Origin: Clostridia bacterium
GTDB taxonomy: Bacteria > Bacillota > Clostridia > Oscillospirales > Acutalibacteraceae
Length of the DNA stretch: 22,924 nt
Reading direction: 5' to 3'
NCBI GenBank assembly: GCA_900759575.1
Contig: CAAEVU010000265.1
Location: forward strand, 1-22,924
Positions 16,384 through 22,924 of this stretch are shown one piece after another. Position 1 is the first letter of the stretch. Every line of letters begins with the position of its first letter. Below the pieces are notes generated by a model that was given only the letters and a program-made list of their open reading frames with translations, was not told the DNA's origin and searched no databases. Both the position numbers and the translations under genes were made by a program.

Positions 16384-17232
16384 TTAAATCTTTACAACGC
16401 CCTCAAATACGGTCACGGCTTCGCCGGTCATCCAAACACGGCTGCCTTCCACGCGGATCACCAGATCCCCGCCCCGCAGGCGCACCAGAATTTCTTCCCC
16501 GGCCGGGCAATGGCCACAGAGGATGGCTGCCACTGCGCTGGCGCAGGCGCCGGTGCCGCAGGCCATGGTTTCGCCGCTGCCCCGTTCCCACACCCGCATT
16601 TTCAGCGTGTGGGAATCCAGCACCTGGATAAACTCCGTATTCACCCCTTGGGGGAACACAGGGTCATGCTCGAACTTGGGGCCGATCTCCGGCAGGTCCA
16701 GGTCATCGGGATCGCCGCCGAAAATGACGCAATGGGGATTGCCCATGGACACGCAGGTGATCTCATAAATACCCCCTGCCACTTCCGTATTCCGGGCCAC
16801 CACCCGGTCCCCGGGCAGGTTCACCGGGATCTCTTCCGGCACGAGGATGGCGTCTCCCATATCCACGGTGACGGATTTTGCTTCCCCATCCTCTTCATGG
16901 ATCAAACACGTCTTGATGCCGCTGAGGGTCTCGATCTTCAATTCCTGTTTTCGGGCAATACCGTAGTCGTACACGTATTTCGACACGCAGCGAATGCCGT
17001 TGCCGCACATCTTGCCCTCGCTGCCGTCCAGATTGAACATGCGCATTTTGGCGTCCGCCACCTCTGACGGGCAAATGAGAATGACCCCATCCCCGCCAAT
17101 GCCTTTGTGCCGGTCGGAAAGTTTGATGGCCAACGCTTCAGGGTCCTCTACCTGCTCCTCAAAGCAGTTGATGTAGATGTAGTCGTTGCCGCATCCGTGC
17201 ATTTTTGTAAAGTGCAGTGTTTTCTCAGCCAT
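16384..17232 (-). CDS. dapF: Diaminopimelate epimerase, stand-alone copy
   Basis: This 282-residue PLP-independent epimerase converts LL-DAP to meso-DAP. The active-site cysteine pair is present: C76 in 'MCGNGIRC' and C225 in 'ACGTGACAS'. Substrate-contact regions are also intact: 'FTKMHGCGNDYIY', 'MFNLDGSEG', 'SMGNPHC' and 'WERGSGET'. The frame reaches a TTG at 17262, but ATG 17232 has AAGGGGA 6 nt upstream and gives the expected N-terminus. It follows the CarB-DapF fusion gene by 124 bp and precedes pyrG by 10 bp. Compared with the fused copy, the core motifs are shared, but many synonymous and amino acid differences exist, so the two are old paralogues. This one has the more canonical N-terminal motif and is the safer candidate for the housekeeping enzyme. 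Confidence 0.96.
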   Translation of the reverse strand: MAEKTLHFTKMHGCGNDYIYINCFEEQVEDPEALAIKLSDRHKGIGGDGVILICPSEVADAKMRMFNLDGSEGKMCGNGIRCVSKYVYDYGIARKQELKIETLSGIKTCLIHEEDGEAKSVTVDMGDAILVPEEIPVNLPGDRVVARNTEVAGGIYEITCVSMGNPHCVIFGGDPDDLDLPEIGPKFEHDPVFPQGVNTEFIQVLDSHTLKMRVWERGSGETMACGTGACASAVAAILCGHCPAGEEILVRLRGGDLVIRVEGSRVWMTGEAVTVFEGVVKI

Positions 17233-17270
17233 TGCCTTCCCCTTTCTTGCCGTTGTTTTCAAAAATCCAC

Positions 17271-17298
17271 AAAGGACTTTCCAAGGGGAAAGTCCTTT
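17271..17298 (-). terminator. 12-bp perfect hairpin between the two dapF copies, possible attenuator
   Basis: On the minus strand AAAGGACTTTCC and GGAAAGTCCTTT form a perfect 12-bp stem with a CCTT loop. It is followed by GTGGATTTTTG, so the U-tract is short and starts several bases after the stem. It may be a weak intrinsic terminator, a processing site or an RNA stabiliser that sets the ratio of the carA/carB-dapF part to the dapF-pyrG-dapL-araD part. A further CTTTCCGGAAAG palindrome adjoins it. Confidence 0.5.
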
Positions 17299-17356
17299 CC
17301 GGAAAGATTCTTTCTAATTACTGGTAGAACGATGGCAGCGCCTTTGCGGAAATGCC

Positions 17357-20300
17357 TTACACTTCCACAACGCCGTCATAGACCTTTTCGGCCTTGCCGG
17401 TCATCAAGACGCGCTCGTCGGTATAGTTGATCTTCAGCTCGCCGCCTTTGAGGATCACCCGAATGTCCTTGCCCTTCTCGCAATAGCCGTTCAGGGTAGC
17501 TGCCACCACTGCGGCGCAGGTCCCGGTGCCGCAGGCCATGGTCTCGCCGCTACCCCGCTCCCAGATGCGGGCTTTCAGGGTGTGCTTGTCAATGACCTCC
17601 ACAAAGCCCACGTTTACACGCTCGGGGAACATGGGATCATGCTCGAACTTGGGACCCAGGTCCTCCAGGTCCAATTTATCCACTGAAGGCACGAACACGG
17701 TGCAATGGGGGTTGCCCATGGAGCAGCAAGTGATCCGATACACGTTGCCGCCAATGGAAATGGGCTTATCTACCACACGGTCGCCTTCCAGCCGGACGGG
17801 GATCTTCTCGGGGGAGAGTTCCGCTTTGCCCATGTCCACAGTCACCTTGGACACCAGGCCGTTCTTGGTGATGGCCACGCACTCCTTGATGCCGCTCTTG
17901 GTATCGATATGGAGCATGTACTGGCCTTCGCCCACCTTTTTGCCCTTGGCAATGCCATTGTCAAACAGGTACTTGGCCACACAGCGGATGCCGTTGCCGC
18001 ACATCATGCCCTCGCTGCCGTCCAGGTTGAACATGCGCATTTCCGCGTCCGCCACTTCTGAGGGGCAGATCAGGATCACGCCGTCGCCGCCCACGCCGTT
18101 GTGACGGTCGGACAGGTAAATGGACAGGAACTCGGGAGAAGACACGGAATTCTCCTTGTCGAACAGATTGATATAGATATAGTCGTTAGAACAAGCGGAC
18201 ATCTTGGTGAACTTCAGCTTCTGCTTGCTCTTCTTCAGGTTGTTGATGTCGATGATCTCCGTGTTCTCGGGAGTGTACCGGCTCATCAGGGAGTCTGCCA
18301 AAGCGTTGGCGGTATCCAGAGCTGTCAGGCAGGGAATGCCCAGCAAACTGGCCTTCCGGCGGATCTTCACGCTGTCCCGGGCGGGGTTACGGCCCTTGGC
18401 AGAGGTGGAGATGACGTAGTTTACTTTGCCGCTTTCCAGCAGAGTAATGGTATTCACGGAGCTTTCATGGATCTTGTCCACGATCTTCACGGACAGGCCC
18501 ACTTTGGCCAGCACCATGGCGGTGCCGGTGGTGGCGTAGATCTCAAAGCCCATCCGGTCGAACTTCTTGGCGATCTCACCGATCTCCGGCTTATCCTGAT
18601 CCCGGACGGTGATGAACACGCCGCCGCCCTTGGTCATCTTGTGACCGGAGGCGATCAGGCCCTTATACAGGGCTTCTTCCAGGTTGTTGCCGATGCCCAG
18701 CACTTCGCCGGTGGACTTCATTTCCGGCCCCAGGTGGGTGTCCACGTCGGTGAGCTTCTCAAAGGAGAACACAGGCACCTTCACCGCCACATAGGGGGAA
18801 GGCTTATACAGACCGGTGCCGAAGCCCAGGTCGGTGAGCTTATAGCCCAGGCTCACCTTGGTGGCCAAATCACACATGGGCACGCCGGTGACCTTGCTGA
18901 TATAGGGCACGGTACGGGAGGCGCGGGGGTTGACCTCGATGACGTAGATCTCCCCGTCCATGATGATGTATTGCAGGTTGATCAGGCCCAGTGCGTTCAG
19001 TTCACGGCAGAGGGTCTCGGTGGTGGCCACGATCTTAGCGCTCATGTCGTCGTCAATATCGGAGGCAGGATACACAGCGATACTGTCGCCGGAGTGGATA
19101 CCGGTACGCTCCACGTGCTCCATGATGCCGGGGATCAAAATGTTCTCCCCATCGCAGATGGCGTCCACTTCGATCTCCATGCCGGACAGGTACTTGTCGA
19201 TCAGCACCGGGTTGTCCTGCTTGTGGGAGAGGATGATGGCCATGTATTCCTGAATATCCTCGTCGCAATAGGCGATGATCATGTTCTGGCCGCCCAGCAC
19301 GTAGGAAGGACGCATCAGCACAGGATATCCCAGATCCCGGGCAGCGTTCAGCGCTTCCTCGGTGGTCATGATGGTGTGGCCCTTGGGCCGCTTGATATGG
19401 GACCGCTCCAGCAGCTCGTCAAACCGCTCCCGGTCCTCGGCCATATCGATGGTATCTGCGGAAGAACCCAAAATGGGAATATTGTTGGCCGCCAGGGTCT
19501 TGGTCAGCTTGATGGCCGTCTGGCCGCCGAAGGCCACCACAACGCCCACGGGCTTTTCAATCTTGATGATGTCCAACACGTCCTCGGGGGACAGGGGCTC
19601 GAAGTACAGCCGGTCGCCGGTGTCAAAGTCGGTGGACACGGTCTCCGGGTTGTTGTTGATGATGACCACTTCATATCCCAGCTGCTGCAAGGACATGACG
19701 CAGTGAACGCTGGCGTAGTCGAACTCGATGCCCTGGCCGATACGGATGGGGCCGGAACCCAACACGATCACGGTGGGCTTATCCCGGTCTTCGCCGATAA
19801 ACTCCAGAGCTTCGTCCTCGCCGCCGGACTCTTCGGTGTCATAGGTGGCATAGAAGTAAGGCGTATGGGCGGCAAATTCGCCGGCGCAGGTATCCACCAT
19901 CTTGAAGGTGGGTTTCCGCTCGAACTTCACTTCGCAGCCGGACAGCCGGGCAATGGTGGAATCCGGATACCCCAGCTGCTTGCCACGAGTGTACAGCTCT
20001 TCGGTGAGCTGGCCTTTGGCCAGTTCCCGCTCGTAGTTCAAGAGGTTCATCAATTTGGAGAGGAACCAGCAGTCGATCATGGTTTCCTCGTGCATCTTCT
20101 CCACGGTCACGCCCCGCTTTAAGAGCTCGTACACAGCGAACAGCCGCTCGTCAGTGGCGTGGATGGCGATGTGCCACAGGTTCTCGTCCGTCTCTTTGGC
20201 GAACTTGGGCAGGTTCAGGGTGTCCAGGGAGATCTCCGCGCCACGGACAGCCTTCATCAGAGCCATTTCAAAGGTATCGGCAATGGACATGACCTCGCCG

Positions 20301-21436
20301 GTAGCCTTCATCTGGGTGCCCAGGTCGCGCTTTGCGTATACAAATTTATCAAAGGGCCACTTGGGGAACTTGACCGCCACATAGTCCAGGGCGGGTTCGA
20401 AAGCAGCATAGGTCTTGCCGGTAACCGCGTTCTTGATCTCGTCCAGGGTGTAGCCGATGGCAATCTTGGTGGCCACTTTGGCAATGGGATAGCCGGTAGC
20501 CTTGGAAGCCAGGGCGGAAGAACGGGACACACGGGGGTTGACCTCGATGACGGCGTATTCAAAAGAAGTGGGATGCAGGGCAAACTGGCAGTTACAGCCG
20601 CCTTCCACGCCCAGCTCGTCGATGATCTTCAACGCGGCGGAGCGGAGCATCTGATATTCTTTATCGGAAAGGGTGACTGTGGGGGCGATGACGATGGAGT
20701 CGCCGGTATGCACGCCCACCGGGTCCAGGTTTTCCATGGAGCACACGGTGATGGTGTTGCCCTTGCTGTCACGCATCACTTCAAATTCGATTTCTTTCCA
20801 GCCGGCGATGGACTTTTCCACCAAGATCTGGGTGATGGGGGACAAAGCCAGGCCGTTGGCAGCGATCTCCCGGAGCTCTGCCTGGTTATTGACAATGCCG
20901 CCGCCGCTGCCGCCCAGGGTAAAGGCGGGACGAATGATGACGGGATAGCCGATCTCCAAAGCAAAGGCTTCGGCGTCCTCCACCGTGGTCACAACTTTGG
21001 AGGGGATGCAGGGCTGGCCGATCTTCTCCATGGTGTCCTTGAACATCTGCCGGTCCTCGGCCTTGTCTATGGTCTCGGGGGAAGCGCCCAGCAGCCGCAC
21101 GTTGTGCTTTGCCAGGAACCCTTCTTTTGCCAGCTGCATGGACAGGGTCAAACCTGTCTGGCCGCCAAAGCCGGACAGGATGCTGTCGGGCTTTTCCTTT
21201 TCAATGATCCGCTTGACCGTGGTCAGGGTCAAGGGCTCGATATAGATCTTGTCCGCCATGGCGTTATCCGTCATGATGGTAGCGGGGTTGGAATTCACCA
21301 GCACGATCTCGATGCCGTCATCCCGCAGGGCACGGCAAGCCTGGGTGCCGGCATAGTCAAATTCCGCGGCCTGGCCGATCACAATGGGGCCGGAACCGAT
21401 GACCAATACCTTTTTAATATCCTTATTCAGTGGCAT
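17357..21436 (-). CDS. carB: Carbamoyl-phosphate synthase large chain fused to diaminopimelate epimerase
   Basis: This is a single 1359-residue frame. Residues 1 to about 1068 are a complete CarB, which makes carbamoyl phosphate from bicarbonate, ATP and CarA-derived ammonia. The two ATP-grasp halves start 'VLVIGSGPIVIGQAAEFDY' and 'GSGPIRIGQGIEFDYASVH', with 'EVNPRVSRSSALASK' and 'EVNPRASRTVPYISK'. The C-terminal MGS-like allosteric domain ends near 'IPCLTALDTANA' and 'EIIDIN'. A basic linker of about eight residues (NNLKKSKQ) leads at residue 1073 (base 18220) into a full 287-residue DapF domain with the cysteine pair C1146 ('MCGNGIRC') and C1302 ('ACGTGTCA'), 'FNLDGSEG', 'MGNPHC' and 'WERGSGET'. 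Its first motif reads MSACSND instead of the usual MHGxGND. The ATG at 21436 follows the carA stop by 1 bp, with AGGAGGGGG upstream. No internal ribosome site for the epimerase part was found. Confidence 0.95.
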   Translation of the reverse strand: MPLNKDIKKVLVIGSGPIVIGQAAEFDYAGTQACRALRDDGIEIVLVNSNPATIMTDNAMADKIYIEPLTLTTVKRIIEKEKPDSILSGFGGQTGLTLSMQLAKEGFLAKHNVRLLGASPETIDKAEDRQMFKDTMEKIGQPCIPSKVVTTVEDAEAFALEIGYPVIIRPAFTLGGSGGGIVNNQAELREIAANGLALSPITQILVEKSIAGWKEIEFEVMRDSKGNTITVCSMENLDPVGVHTGDSIVIAPTVTLSDKEYQMLRSAALKIIDELGVEGGCNCQFALHPTSFEYAVIEVNPRVSRSSALASKATGYPIAKVATKIAIGYTLDEIKNAVTGKTYAAFEPALDYVAVKFPKWPFDKFVYAKRDLGTQMKATGEVMSIADTFEMALMKAVRGAEISLDTLNLPKFAKETDENLWHIAIHATDERLFAVYELLKRGVTVEKMHEETMIDCWFLSKLMNLLNYERELAKGQLTEELYTRGKQLGYPDSTIARLSGCEVKFERKPTFKMVDTCAGEFAAHTPYFYATYDTEESGGEDEALEFIGEDRDKPTVIVLGSGPIRIGQGIEFDYASVHCVMSLQQLGYEVVIINNNPETVSTDFDTGDRLYFEPLSPEDVLDIIKIEKPVGVVVAFGGQTAIKLTKTLAANNIPILGSSADTIDMAEDRERFDELLERSHIKRPKGHTIMTTEEALNAARDLGYPVLMRPSYVLGGQNMIIAYCDEDIQEYMAIILSHKQDNPVLIDKYLSGMEIEVDAICDGENILIPGIMEHVERTGIHSGDSIAVYPASDIDDDMSAKIVATTETLCRELNALGLINLQYIIMDGEIYVIEVNPRASRTVPYISKVTGVPMCDLATKVSLGYKLTDLGFGTGLYKPSPYVAVKVPVFSFEKLTDVDTHLGPEMKSTGEVLGIGNNLEEALYKGLIASGHKMTKGGGVFITVRDQDKPEIGEIAKKFDRMGFEIYATTGTAMVLAKVGLSVKIVDKIHESSVNTITLLESGKVNYVISTSAKGRNPARDSVKIRRKASLLGIPCLTALDTANALADSLMSRYTPENTEIIDINNLKKSKQKLKFTKMSACSNDYIYINLFDKENSVSSPEFLSIYLSDRHNGVGGDGVILICPSEVADAEMRMFNLDGSEGMMCGNGIRCVAKYLFDNGIAKGKKVGEGQYMLHIDTKSGIKECVAITKNGLVSKVTVDMGKAELSPEKIPVRLEGDRVVDKPISIGGNVYRITCCSMGNPHCTVFVPSVDKLDLEDLGPKFEHDPMFPERVNVGFVEVIDKHTLKARIWERGSGETMACGTGTCAAVVAATLNGYCEKGKDIRVILKGGELKINYTDERVLMTGKAEKVYDGVVEV

Positions 21437-21437
21437 A

Positions 21438-22517
21438 TTAGTCCCCCTCCTTCATCATGGCAAAAAACTGGTCGAACAGCGCCTGGGTATCCAGAGGACC
21501 GCCGCAGGCTTCGGGGTGGAACTGCACGGAAAATGCGGGGCAGTCCAAATAGCGGATGCCTTCGCAGGTGTTGTCGTTGACGTTGATAAACAGCTCCTTG
21601 GCGGTGGCGCTGTCAATGCTGGAGCTCACCACTGCATAACCGTGGTTCTGGCTGGAAATGTACACCCGGCCCGTTTCCAGGTTCTTCACAGGCTGGTTGG
21701 CGCCCCGATGGCCGTACTTCAGCTTTTCAGTCTTAAAGCCGTGGGCCAGGGCTAAAAGCTGATGCCCCAGGCAGATGCCAAACAGGGGGATATTCAGCTT
21801 GCAGATCTCTTTCAAGTTTTCAATGATCTCCACATTCTCGGCAGGATCGCCAGGGCCGTTACTGAGCATGATGCCATCCACGCCCAGCTCCTGGATGTCC
21901 TGAGCCGTGGTGTCGCAGGGGCACACAGTGACTTCCGCGCCGCGCTTGACCAGCTCCCGATAGATGTTCTTCTTCAGGCCAAAGTCCAGCAGGGCGATCT
22001 TCTTTTTCACTTCCCCTTCGGGACGCACCACATAGCGCTCCTTGGTGGAAGAAGCCTTCACCGCTCCGGTGACCCGGTACGCCTTCAGTTCCTCAAAATC
22101 CACCGTGGAAGGATCGTCCGTGATCTTGCCGTTCATCACGCCGGTCTCCCGGATGATCTTTGTCAAGGTGCGGGTGTCAATGCCCGAAAGGCCGATGACG
22201 CCCTTTTCTTGAAAAAAGGTGTCAAGGCTGCCCTCGGAACGGAAGTTGGAGGGAGCTTGGCACCAATGTTTTACGATATATGCGCAGGGACCAATGACGT
22301 CGCTTTCAAAGTCGGCGGGGATAACGCCATAATTGCCAATAAGGGGGAAGGTTTGTACTACCATCTGCCCCCAATAGCTGCGGTCGGTTAACGTTTCCAA
22401 ATAGCCGGTCATGCCTGTGGTAAACACCACTTCAGCAGTCATTTCGCCGTCGGCGCCAAAACGCTCGCCGCGAAAAACCTTGCCGTTTTCCAGCACAAGA
22501 TATCCAGTTTTCCCCAT
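21438..22517 (-). CDS. carA: Carbamoyl-phosphate synthase small chain (glutaminase)
   Basis: This 359-residue CarA is of normal length. It hydrolyses glutamine and channels ammonia to CarB. The N-terminal CarA-specific domain is seen ('VFTTGMTGYLETLTDRSYWGQ' region, 'IPADFES', 'LSGIDTRTLTK'), followed by a class I glutamine amidotransferase domain with C249 in 'GICLGHQ' and H334/E336 in 'QFHPEA'. The ATG at 22517 has GAAAGGG 8 nt upstream. The TAA is one base from the carB ATG, and the carB ribosome site lies inside the carA end, so the subunits are coupled. It is first in the operon and about 110 nt from the predicted transcript start. No PyrR-type attenuator was recognised in that leader. 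Confidence 0.98.
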   Translation of the reverse strand: MGKTGYLVLENGKVFRGERFGADGEMTAEVVFTTGMTGYLETLTDRSYWGQMVVQTFPLIGNYGVIPADFESDVIGPCAYIVKHWCQAPSNFRSEGSLDTFFQEKGVIGLSGIDTRTLTKIIRETGVMNGKITDDPSTVDFEELKAYRVTGAVKASSTKERYVVRPEGEVKKKIALLDFGLKKNIYRELVKRGAEVTVCPCDTTAQDIQELGVDGIMLSNGPGDPAENVEIIENLKEICKLNIPLFGICLGHQLLALAHGFKTEKLKYGHRGANQPVKNLETGRVYISSQNHGYAVVSSSIDSATAKELFINVNDNTCEGIRYLDCPAFSVQFHPEACGGPLDTQALFDQFFAMMKEGD

Positions 22518-22632
22518 ACGCTCAACCCTTTCTCTCTCGTTTTAGACGCTGTACTGCCCTAACCCCATCCTCTTTCCCCGCAGGATCGGGCCAAGGCATT
22601 TTTGATTCGTCTCTCACAGTTATCAATAGTAT

Positions 22633-22661
22633 ATCATACCTGATAGGGAGAAAACAAGCAA
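22633..22661 (-). promoter_or_regulatory. Sigma-A promoter of the carA operon
   Basis: -35 TTGCTT (22661-22656) and -10 TATGAT (22638-22633) on the minus strand are separated by 17 bp, giving a start near 22626 and a leader of about 110 nt. The -35 lies within the spacer of a perfect inverted repeat (GGAGAAAA at 22647-22654, TTTTCTCC at 22673-22680), a possible operator. Confidence 0.75.
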
Positions 22662-22824
22662 GAAGATTTTTCTTTTCTCCACTTTTCACAAACCTGCTTC
22701 CCCACCATAAAGGTTTTCCAGTTCTTTTCCCAACCGCTTTTTCAACGGCTGCTCTTTGGCGTTCCCTATTTATAAAGAAAATGAATTATTTTATAGTTCA
22801 TCCTTCATTTTAGAGGAGCTGTCA

Positions 22825-22885
22825 AACACAAAGAAAACGCCCGGCCGCACCGGGGAACTGGTAGTGTTTCCCAGGGGGCCGGACG
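22825..22885 (-). terminator. GC-rich intrinsic terminator for a transcript entering from the right
   Basis: On the minus strand CGTCCGGCC (22885-22877) pairs with GGCCGGGCG (22846-22838), including one G-U pair, with an inner GGGAA/TTCCC stem. It is followed by TTTTCTTTGTGTTTG. It should end a minus-strand transcript that starts outside the window or at the TATAAT near 22905. Confidence 0.8.
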
Positions 22886-22924
22886 CCTTTGTCCGTGTTT
22901 CGAATTATACCTCTATCCCCAGTC

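Larger units (their letters stand above)
22518..22924. other. Intergenic region upstream of carA, no gene found
   Basis: These 407 bp hold no convincing coding sequence. From carA outward they contain a leader of about 110 nt with a CCCG/CGGG mini-hairpin, the carA promoter, and an inverted repeat GGAGAAAA/TTTTCTCC (22647-22680). Beyond those lie an AT-rich stretch with a perfect 8-bp inverted repeat AAAATGAA (22778-22785) / TTCATTTT (22804-22811), a terminator hairpin (22825-22885), and a TATAAT hexamer on the minus strand (22909-22904). Confidence 0.8.

Noticed and set aside
17233..17356. Misassembly or recent tandem duplication producing the second dapF
   Set aside because: The two DapF coding sequences differ at many synonymous and non-synonymous sites and have different N-terminal motifs, so they are not duplicated reads of one gene.
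18101..20122. A 673-residue open frame on the plus strand opposite carB, rich in His and Gly
   Set aside because: It is an antisense artefact of GC-biased third codon positions in carB. It has no ribosome site and low-complexity His/Gly/Val/Gln composition. Similar long frames opposite pyrG (14811-16631), alaS (5071-6315), dapL (13477-14685) and the start of carB (20159-21580) were rejected for the same reason.
22670..22713. Small upstream peptide before carA
   Set aside because: A frame of about 22 codons exists on the minus strand, but it has no ribosome site and mostly lies upstream of the predicted transcript start.

Overview
The window looks like chromosomal DNA from a GC-rich, low-oxygen-type member of Bacillota, class Clostridia (Oscillospirales/Ruminococcaceae-like). 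Supporting signs are strong AGGAGG-type ribosome sites, sigma-A promoters, a T-box leader ahead of an alaS operon, the LL-diaminopimelate aminotransferase (DapL) route to meso-DAP, and Clostridia-like proteins throughout. No rRNA, tRNA, integrase, transposase or CRISPR array was seen. The genus cannot be fixed from sequence alone.

Region 1 (1-8727, minus strand) is one long transcription unit. A sigma-A promoter and T-box riboswitch (about 8421-8727) precede an M42 aminopeptidase, alaS, a HIT-family protein, a purine-type phosphoribosyltransferase, comEC and holA, which runs off the left edge. The hinT-phosphoribosyltransferase gap holds four copies of a 114-bp hairpin-rich repeat (3801-4246). 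One end of the array supplies the last codons and stop of hinT. ComEC keeps its channel domain, but the metal-binding motif of its C-terminal lactamase-like domain is gone.

Region 2 (8724-12690) has mixed orientation. A class B penicillin-binding protein (minus) diverges from two half-size TauE/SafE (TSUP) membrane proteins that overlap by 4 bp (plus). Next come a DUF378 small membrane protein, a terminator, and an unrecognised three-TM protein in visibly more AT-rich DNA. A strong bidirectional terminator closes the region.

Region 3 (12690-22661, minus strand) is a biosynthetic operon running carA, carB::dapF, dapF, pyrG, dapL, araD. It joins carbamoyl phosphate and CTP synthesis (CarAB, PyrG) with meso-DAP synthesis for lysine and peptidoglycan (DapL, DapF). 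The headline is that the carB reading frame continues without a stop into a complete diaminopimelate epimerase domain, giving a 1359-residue CarB-DapF fusion. A second, clearly diverged, free-standing dapF follows directly. A sigma-A promoter lies upstream of carA, and the right edge holds a terminator-like hairpin downstream of a possible further promoter.
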